Origin: an uncultured Clostridia bacterium
GTDB lineage: Bacteria; Bacillota; Clostridia; TANB77; CAG-508
Assembly (NCBI GenBank): GCA_949045875.1
Contig: CARPYP010000029.1
Span: 14,278-20,507 of the forward strand
Direction of reading: 5' to 3'
Length of the DNA stretch: 6,230 nt
Shown piece by piece: positions 1 to 5,957 of the stretch. How positions within the stretch are numbered: the first letter of the stretch is position 1; every line of letters begins with the position of its first letter. The position numbers and the translations under genes are program-made. Below the pieces are notes generated by a model that saw only the letters and a program-made list of their open reading frames with translations, ran no database searches and had not been told where the DNA came from.

Positions 1-33
1 TCACGATTTTTAGACATTTCATGTTTTTTACAA

Positions 34-309
34 TTAAACATTTACCATGTCTTTTAGTGCTTTTCCAGCTTTGAATACTGGTGCTTTTGATGCTGGTATT
101 TTTATTTCTTCTTTTGTTCTTGGGTTTCTTCCTTTTCTAGCTGCTTTTTTTCTTGTTTCGAATGATCCGAATCCAACTAATTGTACTTTATCTCCTTTTA
201 CTAGTGCTTCTGTTACTGTTTCAATGAAAGCGTTTAAGTTAGCTTCTGCACTTTTTTTTGTTTCTCCTGTTTTTGCAGCCATTGCTGCGATTAATTCTGA
301 TTTGTTCAT
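34..309 (-). CDS. hup: HU-family nucleoid DNA-binding protein
   Basis: A complete 91-residue HU, the usual length for the family. HU acts as a dimer that bends and compacts the chromosome without strict sequence preference. Visible hallmarks are the helical N-terminal half beginning MNKSELIAAMA, the GFGSFE turn at residues 46-51, and the DNA-binding beta arm with RNPRT at 61-65. Pro63 there is the residue that wedges between base pairs in the family. The C-terminal helix (FKAGKALKDMV) is intact. The ATG at 307-309 follows an AGGAGGT ribosome site at 318-324 with eight bases between, so the start is secure. It lies downstream of the flippase on the same strand. I find no terminator between them and no convincing promoter of its own, so it is probably co-transcribed at least in part. 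The identification is firm. HU rather than IHF follows from the sequence and the Bacillota context. Confidence 0.97.
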   Translation of the reverse strand: MNKSELIAAMAAKTGETKKSAEANLNAFIETVTEALVKGDKVQLVGFGSFETRKKAARKGRNPRTKEEIKIPASKAPVFKAGKALKDMVNV

Positions 310-330
310 TTTTAATTACCTCCTATTTTT

Positions 331-355
331 AGTAGATGTTGTGTTTTCACCTACT
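331..355 (-). promoter_or_regulatory. Leader hairpin just before the HU ribosome site
   Basis: Read on the minus strand, AGTAGGTG and CATCTACT flank a nine-base A-rich loop and form an eight-pair stem with one G-U wobble. The stem ends seven bases before the AGGAGGT site of hup. No T-run follows, so it is not a terminator. It could be a stabilising leader structure or a binding site for translational control. The pairing is seen in the sequence; any role is inference. Confidence 0.4.
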
Positions 356-393
356 CTAAGAACATTATTCGTCAATTTTATACAAAATCCTTC

Positions 394-460
394 TTTTTTT
401 TATATTTATTTTTGCTTTTTTCTTACAGCTACTTACTTTTTTTGGTTTTTTTGCCTTTTT
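394..460. other. Phased A-tracts between flippase and HU genes (possible curved DNA)
   Basis: Six runs of 5-8 T on the plus strand (A on the coding strand) are centred near 397.5, 411, 418.5, 440, 449 and 458. Apart from 411, the spacings are about 21, 21.5, 9 and 9 bases, close to whole helical turns, which is the arrangement that produces intrinsic curvature. The block also contains no terminator hairpin for the flippase gene and no open frame of note. Curvature is inferred from spacing only. Confidence 0.35.
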
Positions 461-475
461 AACATTATTTTTCTA

Positions 476-2128
476 TTATTTACAGTGCTTTCCTTTTCCA
501 TATATACCAATAGTTTCAAGGATTTTTAGTATTTTTGTTCCATATGGTATCATTTTTATTTCTTCTTTGTCTAAAATTTTTAAAACTAGTAAGGATAATG
601 TATATATTATTATTGCAACTATTATTGCTATTATTGTTGCTATTCTTGTAGAAATTATACCTTGAATTAATAAATATATGTAATATGAACATATTCCCAT
701 TATTATTGTTGCTATTAATGGCTTTATTACACATTTTATAAATTTCATATTTAATTTTATTGTTCTTACTAAAACTATATAACTTAATGCAAATGCTATT
801 ATATTATTTATTATTGAACCTATTGCTGCTCCATATACTCCTATTCCTGGAATTTCAATTAACCATATATTAATCATTAGTTTTATGACTAATCCTATTG
901 CTGATGTAATTGCTGGTGTCATTATTTCTCCTAGTCCTTGTAATGCACCGTTGATTGTTTGCGCTAATACTGAAAATATAATTGTTATCGCACTTATTTG
1001 TAGTAATAGACTACCGCTTGTGGCCTTTGGAAATAATAATTCTAATATTGGTCCCGCAAATATCATCATTCCTACTGTACATGGTAATCCAATTAATATT
1101 GATACTAATATTGAAAATGATATTCTTTTGCTTGCACTTTCTTTGTCTCCTCTTGCTATTGATGAAGCTATTGATGGAACTAAGGCTGTTGCAAATGCTA
1201 TGTTGAATGATAATGGTAGCGTTATTAGTGTGTCTACTTTTCCACTTAATATTCCATATTGCGATTTTGCTTGTGCTTCTGTTAAGAATTTTTTTAGTCC
1301 TCTTACAACTGTTATTGAATCAATATTTTTATTTAATGTAGACATTATTGCACTTAATGTAATTGGTGTTGATACAAATAATATTTTTTTTACTACTTTT
1401 TTTAAACTTTCACGCTTATAGTTTACTGAGTTTTTTATTTCCATGGCTATATTTCTTTTGTATATTTTATAGTATAGTGTTAAGTATCCAAAGCTTAATA
1501 ATACTGATAATGTAGTTGCTAAGTTTGCTCCTGCTGACATTAATGTTGTGTTTAAGTTTGTGCTTATTCCTACTATTTCTACTACAATTACTGTAAGCAA
1601 TGTTTTAAATACTTGCTCTAATGTTTGTGATTTTGCTGTTACAGATATTTTTTCTCTTCCATTGAAATATCCTCTTAATACTGATGCAATTGTAACAAAG
1701 AATATTGCTGGTGATAATGATACTAATGTCATTTCAGCTTCTGGTATTTGTAAGATTGCATTTGATATATACCCTGCTCCTACAAATAATACCATTGTTG
1801 CAATAAATCCTATTATTCCAAATGTTAATAGTGCAATTTTAAATATTCTGTGTGCTCCTTTACTATCTCCAATTGCGACTTTTTCAGATACTAGTTTTGA
1901 TATTGCATTTGGTACTCCTATTGATGATATTGTTAGTAATAACGCATAAATTTGGTATCCACTACTATATATTGCATTTCCTGTGTCTCCAAAACCTTCT
2001 TTATTGGTTAGATATATTTTATATACTAAACCTAACAGTTTTATTACTAGCTGTGAAATCATTAATACCAATACACTTTGCATAAAGCCTTCTTTTTTTA
2101 TTCTCTTTTTCCTTTTAGTTTGCTCCAT
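476..2128 (-). CDS. SpoVB/YabM-like polysaccharide biosynthesis flippase (MurJ/MOP superfamily)
   Basis: A complete 550-residue polytopic inner-membrane protein, the typical length for SpoVB/YtgP/YabM proteins with about 14 membrane helices. The family moves lipid-linked sugar intermediates, such as lipid II or spore-cortex and polysaccharide precursors, across the membrane. After a basic N-terminus (KRKKRIKK, residues 5-12), helices begin at about residue 16. Family signatures are GVPNAISKLVSEK at 71-83, LRGYFNGRE at 151-159 before the SQTLEQ segment, LPLSFNIAFATALVPSIA at 304-321, and GALQGLGE at 394-401. The ATG at 2126-2128 has an AAAGGA ribosome site at about 2137-2142. A near-consensus promoter lies just upstream. 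HU follows on the same strand, as in the yabM-mazG-hup neighbourhood of Clostridia. The exact paralogue (SpoVB, YabM or the MurJ-equivalent YtgP) cannot be settled by eye, so no symbol is given. A low-complexity isoleucine/alanine helix at residues 497-509 comes from an ATT/GCT-rich tract near 600-650. Confidence 0.93.
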   Translation of the reverse strand: MEQTKRKKRIKKEGFMQSVLVLMISQLVIKLLGLVYKIYLTNKEGFGDTGNAIYSSGYQIYALLLTISSIGVPNAISKLVSEKVAIGDSKGAHRIFKIALLTFGIIGFIATMVLFVGAGYISNAILQIPEAEMTLVSLSPAIFFVTIASVLRGYFNGREKISVTAKSQTLEQVFKTLLTVIVVEIVGISTNLNTTLMSAGANLATTLSVLLSFGYLTLYYKIYKRNIAMEIKNSVNYKRESLKKVVKKILFVSTPITLSAIMSTLNKNIDSITVVRGLKKFLTEAQAKSQYGILSGKVDTLITLPLSFNIAFATALVPSIASSIARGDKESASKRISFSILVSILIGLPCTVGMMIFAGPILELLFPKATSGSLLLQISAITIIFSVLAQTINGALQGLGEIMTPAITSAIGLVIKLMINIWLIEIPGIGVYGAAIGSIINNIIAFALSYIVLVRTIKLNMKFIKCVIKPLIATIIMGICSYYIYLLIQGIISTRIATIIAIIVAIIIYTLSLLVLKILDKEEIKMIPYGTKILKILETIGIYGKGKHCK

Positions 2129-2162
2129 TATTTTTTCCTTTCGTTTTTAATCCTGCTTATAT

Positions 2163-2191
2163 ATTATATTATTAAGTTTATATTTTATCAA
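2163..2191 (-). promoter_or_regulatory. Sigma-A promoter of the flippase gene
   Basis: On the minus strand, TTGATA at 2186-2191 is followed after exactly 17 bases by a perfect TATAAT at 2163-2168. The predicted transcript start near 2156 leaves a leader of about 27 bases before the ATG at 2128. This is the only consensus-quality promoter seen for the flippase-HU pair. Confidence 0.8.
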
Positions 2192-2220
2192 TAATTTTGA
2201 TTTTATTTTTTATATATTGG

Positions 2221-2320
2221 AGCTGTGTATATTTTTTTACATACAAATTGGGGTTGTGGGGATCATGAATTTTTATGTTAGGATAGCTGTGAATTGTAAC
2301 CAGATGGTAACGTACATACA
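2221..2320. repeat. Two-part direct repeat upstream of the coupling-protein promoter
   Basis: AGCTGTG occurs at 2221-2227 and 2285-2291. TACATACA occurs at 2238-2245 and 2313-2320, in the same order each time but with 10 and 21 bases between the parts. Within the second copy, GTAAC is repeated at 2296-2300 and 2307-2311, eleven bases apart. The block lies 20-120 bases upstream of the -35 box at 2340, where a regulator or a relaxosome component could bind. The repeats are seen. A role as operator or part of a transfer origin is inference, and chance repeats are possible in DNA this AT-rich. Confidence 0.3.
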
Positions 2321-2339
2321 GTTTTTTTGTGGAAAAGAC

Positions 2340-2368
2340 TTGTTTTTTTACTAATTTTATGGGATAAT
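2340..2368 (+). promoter_or_regulatory. Extended -10 promoter of the coupling-protein gene
   Basis: GATAAT at 2363-2368 is preceded by TG at 2360-2361 with one base between, giving an extended -10. TTGTTT at 2340-2345 is a weak -35 at 17-base spacing. The predicted start of transcription near 2375 leaves a leader of only about 11 bases to the GTG at 2386, or about 29 bases to the TTG at 2404. Confidence 0.6.
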
Positions 2369-2385
2369 ATATAAAGCATTATTAT

Positions 2386-4719
2386 GTGAAAGTGGTGAGA
2401 TTATTGATAAAATATTTAGATAAATTTTTAAGCATTTTGAAAACTGATAGAAATACTTTTTTTACATATTTATTAACATTGTTTACGATTTATATAGTAA
2501 TAGATAGACTTGTGGAAATGATTTTTATGTTTCTAACTGGTTTATCTGTATCTTATTGGGGGCCTATTGCATATACTTTTGCACTTGCTTGCCCTATATT
2601 TGCTTGTTTGTTTTCTTTTGCTTCTAAATTTGCAAAAGATACTACTAAAAAGTTTACTTTTCTTGTTTTGTATTTCATAGCTGTATACATTATAGCTGTT
2701 TCAATGTTTGTACAATGGTTTAATCAAACTGGTTGGTTGTTATTACTATCTGTACCTAACTATGCTGAAATAGTTACAGAGTTTTACTCAGAAGTAAAAA
2801 GGGCTTTTTGTGCTGTGTCAATTTATTTGCCTATAACTACTGTATCTGCTTTGATTTGGTTTATACATACTGATATAGGTGATACATATACAGAGTATCA
2901 GTCTATTATGGATTATCCTGGACTTGATATTTCTAAGAAACCTCCAAAACTTGGTCCTTATAGCTACGAGATAAGCTTTGGTACTGATTATGAAACTGGT
3001 AGTGCAGCTAAAATATGTGAAGCTCGTAGATTTGAACCTACTTTTGTGTGTGGTGTGTCTGGTTCGGGAAAAACTTCCCTTATTTTTGAACCTATGATTG
3101 CTCACGATATTAAGAAAAAGTTTTTCTTTAAAGAGGCTTCTAAACAATTAGGTCATACTGCATTAAAGACTGGACTTGCTTCTTTAAGTTGCCCTTATGA
3201 TAATGATTATATAAATAAAAACTTTTCTTTAAATATGCTTACTGTTAAAGAAGGTAAAGAAAAATTATATAAGGCTTATATGCATAAAATGTTATTAAGT
3301 GATAAGTCATTAGTTTATAGAGATTTAGGAATAACCTCTATAGCTCCTGATTTTGAGACTATTTCTCATATGATGGATGTTGCGGATAATTTTAATATTC
3401 CTTATACTTTGATAGACCCTTCTAGCTCTTCTTCTATTGGTCTTAATCCTTTTGCGTATGGTCGTCCTGAAGTTGTTGGTGTTGTTATTTCTGCTATAAT
3501 TTCTAATATGTACTTTACACAAAAACCAACTCATGAAGAAGCTTATCACCAAAATGCGGCTTTACAGGCTGTTGAAAATTTATCAATTATTTTAAGTGAA
3601 ATGTATCCAAGATTACACGATGGTTTACTTCCTAATTTGGAAGATATGCTTGATATGTTTAATAATTTTGAGTTAATTATTGATTTATGCAAATTAATGG
3701 AAAAAGATCCTGAGCTTGCTATTAAATATAAATTACAGATTAATTATTTTAAAAAATATTTTACACCTGGAGATTTCTTACATCAAACAGAAGAATCAAT
3801 ATATTCTGCTATTACTCAATTAGATTTGTTACTACGAATTTCTGGACTTAGACGTATATTATGTAATAGAACTAATAATATTGATTTTAATAAAGCTCTT
3901 GCAAATGGAGAGATAATATTTGTTTGTACAAGACGTGGAGATTTAGGTCGTATGCTTCATAAAGCCTTTGGTTTATTCTTTATACTTTCAATGCAACATG
4001 CAGTATTAAAAAGACCTGGAAATGAGAATACTCGTATTCCAAATTTCTTATATATTGATGAATTTGCTGATTTCGTTTGTAATAATACTTTACCTTTATT
4101 CACAATGTACAGAAAATATAGAGTTGGAACAGTAATTTCTACTCAAAATATAGCTCAATTAGATGTTACAGAGAGTGCTCAAAAGACTATTATTGCTAAC
4201 TGTATTACTAAATTTGTATTTGGTAATAATAGCCCTCAAGATAATGAATGGTGGTCAAAAGAAATGGGTTATAGAAAATTGTGGAAATTCTCTCAAGATG
4301 TTCATGTTGGAGGTCCTGGTGATATTTCTAATGGCGGTAACTTTAAAGGTGCTAGTTGGGATTGGTCACCTTGGTTTAAACCTGAGGCCATTCAAAACTT
4401 TAAGTTTAAGATTTGTGCATTTAAGACTAAAGATGCAGGAGGAAAGTTCTATGCTGCTAAGTTAACTCTAAATTTCCTTTCTTCTGAATATAAAGAGCCT
4501 CATTCTCCAAAAATCTTTGACTTTAATAGATATAATAATGGCTCTTCAACAAAGACTGCATATGATAATTCCGAAGGCAATAATCATAAATTCGGTGGAT
4601 TTAAAGATTATTCTGACGATGATGATGATAATCCAATTCAAACTGATTCAAATTTCTTGTTCAGTAATGGTGATTCAATTGTTTTCGATATAAATAAAAA
4701 AGATGATGATAAGACATAA
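2386..4719 (+). CDS. VirD4/TraG-like type IV coupling ATPase (conjugation coupling protein)
   Basis: A 777-residue membrane-anchored ATPase of the VirD4/TraG coupling-protein family. Such proteins dock the relaxase-DNA complex at a type IV secretion channel and power DNA transfer. Four hydrophobic segments lie at about 25-50, 57-80, 91-111 and 139-161. The cytoplasmic ATPase domain has Walker A at 223-230 (GVSGSGKT), Walker B in FLYIDEF at 554-560 (Asp558, Glu559), and a downstream ISTQN motif at 584-588. The DPSSSSSIGLNPF strand (344-356) matches the family's DP...NPf segment. About 70 residues between Walker A and ITSIAPDFE (316-324) look like extra sequence compared with VirD4. The C-terminal tail is polar and acidic (DDDDD at 744-748, DDD at 773-775). 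The gene stands alone, with its own promoter and a shared terminator with the convergent relaxation gene. The GTG at 2386 lacks a ribosome site; TTG at 2404 is a likely alternative start. FtsK/HerA-like translocase is the main alternative, but the N-terminal helices and motifs favour the coupling protein. Confidence 0.88.
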   Translation: MKVVRLLIKYLDKFLSILKTDRNTFFTYLLTLFTIYIVIDRLVEMIFMFLTGLSVSYWGPIAYTFALACPIFACLFSFASKFAKDTTKKFTFLVLYFIAVYIIAVSMFVQWFNQTGWLLLLSVPNYAEIVTEFYSEVKRAFCAVSIYLPITTVSALIWFIHTDIGDTYTEYQSIMDYPGLDISKKPPKLGPYSYEISFGTDYETGSAAKICEARRFEPTFVCGVSGSGKTSLIFEPMIAHDIKKKFFFKEASKQLGHTALKTGLASLSCPYDNDYINKNFSLNMLTVKEGKEKLYKAYMHKMLLSDKSLVYRDLGITSIAPDFETISHMMDVADNFNIPYTLIDPSSSSSIGLNPFAYGRPEVVGVVISAIISNMYFTQKPTHEEAYHQNAALQAVENLSIILSEMYPRLHDGLLPNLEDMLDMFNNFELIIDLCKLMEKDPELAIKYKLQINYFKKYFTPGDFLHQTEESIYSAITQLDLLLRISGLRRILCNRTNNIDFNKALANGEIIFVCTRRGDLGRMLHKAFGLFFILSMQHAVLKRPGNENTRIPNFLYIDEFADFVCNNTLPLFTMYRKYRVGTVISTQNIAQLDVTESAQKTIIANCITKFVFGNNSPQDNEWWSKEMGYRKLWKFSQDVHVGGPGDISNGGNFKGASWDWSPWFKPEAIQNFKFKICAFKTKDAGGKFYAAKLTLNFLSSEYKEPHSPKIFDFNRYNNGSSTKTAYDNSEGNNHKFGGFKDYSDDDDDNPIQTDSNFLFSNGDSIVFDINKKDDDKT
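2389..2399 (+). promoter_or_regulatory. Ribosome-binding site that argues for a TTG start at 2404
   Basis: AAAGTGGTGAG matches 8 of 10 positions of the anti-Shine-Dalgarno complement AAGGAGGTGA, with GGTGA at 2394-2398. It sits five bases before TTG at 2404-2406, which is in frame with the coupling protein. No comparable site precedes the GTG at 2386. Starting at TTG would remove only six residues (MKVVRL) and leave every domain intact. Confidence 0.5.
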
Positions 4720-4764
4720 AAAACCGAAACTAACCACTCCGTGATTACTTTCCTAAGAATATAA

Positions 4765-4794
4765 AAAAAATTTCCCCTATTGGGGAAATTTTTT
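4765..4794. terminator. Bidirectional intrinsic terminator between convergent genes
   Basis: AAAAAATTTCCCC at 4765-4777 pairs perfectly with GGGGAAATTTTTT at 4782-4794 across a TATT loop. This 13-pair stem is followed by T-runs on both strands: six T on plus, eight on minus. It ends the coupling-protein transcript 45 bases after its stop. Its right arm overlaps the first two plus-strand bases (4793-4794) of the relaxation gene's stop codon, so one element serves both genes. Confidence 0.93.
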
Positions 4795-5737
4795 ATATAT
4801 CTAATAGCTTTAATTCTACATTTATCATTTTATATTTTTTTGTTTCAGTATCTAACTTGAATTCTACTAATGTATCTGCTAAACTTTCCTTATTTTGCCT
4901 CAAATCTGTTGTAAAGTATAGTTTTATTTTTGGAATTTCTAATCCCTTCATAACTATGTTTTTGTAAGTTTCTACTATATGTTTTTCGTCTTCACAGTTT
5001 ATTATTAATTGTGGTAATGAATCATATCCTGAGTCTCCCATAACAAAGTTGTTATAAAAGTCTGCATAGAATTTCATTTTGTCTTCTAATTTTTTCTCCC
5101 ATTCGTCTTCTCTTCTTATTACTTCAAATACAAAGATTATTGATTTTCCATTTTTTGTAAGTTTAACACTTCCTCCTGTTGCTCTAAAAGTTTTTCCTAA
5201 TGTTTTTGCTGTTATTGATGGCTTTACTATATATTCATCAAATGCTTTTACTTTTCTTAAATATGCTAATAGTATTTGATTTCCTGCTAATCTCTTTTTT
5301 ATCATTCCTACTGGTTTTGTGTTATCACTTGGTTGCCATTTGCATTCTATTCCTCTTGATGTTAATAAGTATTTACCCATTTTTTCTAAACAATAAACTC
5401 TATATGTTCCTTTTCCTTCTTCTAGTGATGAAAAATAATATCTTGTTAACATTTTTGATTTAACCATTTGCTCTAATTTGTTGTTTAGTTTATCTTGTGA
5501 AATATAATTTATACCTTTTCTATCTAATATTTGACATAATTGTCTTGATGTAATAAATTCAAATTCATTTAGAATTTCTAGTATCGAAAAGTGCAATTCG
5601 TTTATATGTCCTAAGTTTATCTTGTTTATTATTTGTTGCATTGATACATATCCATCTTTTCCATCAAATGTTTTTATTTCACCTTTTTTTACAGCAAAAG
5701 GTGAGACTGTTGCTTCTATTTTGCTATCTTCTACCAT
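4793..5737 (-). CDS. Replication-relaxation family protein (Replic_Relax, PF13814-like)
   Basis: A complete 314-residue soluble protein. The N-terminal part holds a winged helix (about residues 49-125: LHFSILEILNEFEFITSRQLCQIL, then a wing ending in YRVYCLEKMGKYLLTSRG). The C-terminal part (about 145-280) resembles the degenerate PD-(D/E)XK nuclease fold of this family: a GKSIIFVFEVIRRE strand at 197-210, then the helix EKKLEDKMKFYADFYNNF at 214-231. Family members occur on plasmids and conjugative elements and are thought to help relax or prepare DNA for transfer or replication; direct biochemical support is thin. The usual Pro-Asp before the strand is not present (FRATGGSVKL at 184-193), so nuclease activity is doubtful and DNA binding more likely. 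The ATG at 5735-5737 has a full AGGAGG site at 5745-5750. The gene has its own promoter and converges on the coupling ATPase, consistent with a shared transfer role. Fold assignment is by eye. Confidence 0.75.
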   Translation of the reverse strand: MVEDSKIEATVSPFAVKKGEIKTFDGKDGYVSMQQIINKINLGHINELHFSILEILNEFEFITSRQLCQILDRKGINYISQDKLNNKLEQMVKSKMLTRYYFSSLEEGKGTYRVYCLEKMGKYLLTSRGIECKWQPSDNTKPVGMIKKRLAGNQILLAYLRKVKAFDEYIVKPSITAKTLGKTFRATGGSVKLTKNGKSIIFVFEVIRREDEWEKKLEDKMKFYADFYNNFVMGDSGYDSLPQLIINCEDEKHIVETYKNIVMKGLEIPKIKLYFTTDLRQNKESLADTLVEFKLDTETKKYKMINVELKLLDI

Positions 5738-5754
5738 CTTATTTCCTCCTTATC

Positions 5755-5778
5755 AAATGAATATAGTTTAATTCATTT
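5755..5778 (-). promoter_or_regulatory. Inverted repeat in the leader of the relaxation gene
   Basis: AAATGAAT and ATTCATTT form a perfect eight-pair stem around an eight-base loop. It lies between the predicted transcript start (near 5786) and the AGGAGG site at 5745-5750, ending four bases before that site. It could be an operator for autoregulation or a hairpin affecting ribosome access. On the plus strand a T-run follows, so it could also act as a weak terminator for plus-strand transcripts. The stem is all A-T except one pair per arm. Confidence 0.4.
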
Positions 5779-5792
5779 TTTTCTACATTTCT

Positions 5793-5821
5793 ATTATACA
5801 CATGTTTATCGAATTTTTCAA
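5793..5821 (-). promoter_or_regulatory. Sigma-A promoter of the relaxation gene
   Basis: TTGAAA at 5816-5821 and a perfect TATAAT at 5793-5798 are separated by 17 bases on the minus strand. The predicted start near 5786 gives a leader of about 49 bases. This promoter, together with the terminator at 5923-5957, separates the gene from the small gene upstream. Confidence 0.8.
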
Positions 5822-5886
5822 TAGAATTTATTATATTTATTTCATTGTAGGGACATACCCTGTGTCTTTCTGTTGAAATAGGGTGA

Positions 5887-5895
5887 ATTATAACA
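5887..5895 (-). promoter_or_regulatory. Possible second, extended -10 promoter upstream of the relaxation gene
   Basis: On the minus strand TGTTATAAT (TG, one base, TATAAT) is a perfect extended -10. No -35 box is recognisable at 16-18 bases. A start near 5880 would give a longer leader containing AGGG-TATGT-CCCT at about 5846-5858. No other gene lies between it and 5737, so it could be a second promoter for the relaxation gene or drive a short RNA. It could also be a chance match. Confidence 0.25.
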
Positions 5896-5922
5896 TCTGC
5901 GTTTTTTAGCTCCGACCAATAT

Positions 5923-5957
5923 AAAAGGTATGCAATTACAGTTGCATACCTTTTTTT
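5923..5957. terminator. Intrinsic terminator overlapping the end of the small gene
   Basis: AAAAGGTATGCAA at 5923-5935 and TTGCATACCTTTT at 5942-5954 form a perfect 13-pair stem with a six-base loop. The plus strand continues with T to 5957; the minus strand ends TTTTATATT. It serves the small minus-strand gene, whose last coding bases form one arm and whose stop codon lies in the loop. The T-run is longer on the plus strand, yet no plus-strand gene upstream could be found. Confidence 0.88.

Noticed and set aside
1..33. Possible start of the next minus-strand gene after hup (ATG at 20-22 or 15-17)
   Set aside because: Neither ATG has a Shine-Dalgarno site, and too few codons are visible; neither resembles the start of an S4-domain protein, which usually begins MRLDK.
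252..259. Run of eight A in the hup coding strand as a programmed frameshift site
   Set aside because: The HU frame is continuous and full length through the run, and no overlapping extension in another frame would make a sensible product.
47..529. Plus-strand open frame of 160 codons, partly hydrophobic
   Set aside because: It runs antisense to hup and the end of the flippase gene. Its Phe/Leu/Ser bias is what the T-rich complement gives, and it has no ribosome site.
600..650. ATT/GCT-rich tract as a microsatellite or repeat array
   Set aside because: It encodes a continuous Ile/Ala membrane helix of the flippase; low complexity is explained by the helix and the AT-rich codon use.
885..1949. 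Plus-strand frames inside the flippase gene
   Set aside because: They are antisense shadows of a clear membrane protein, with no ribosome sites and composition set by the complementary codons.
2265..2354. 29-codon plus-strand frame between the divergent promoters
   Set aside because: The G-rich stretch upstream is too close to the ATG to serve as a ribosome site, the frame runs through the -35 box of the coupling gene, and the product is unremarkable.
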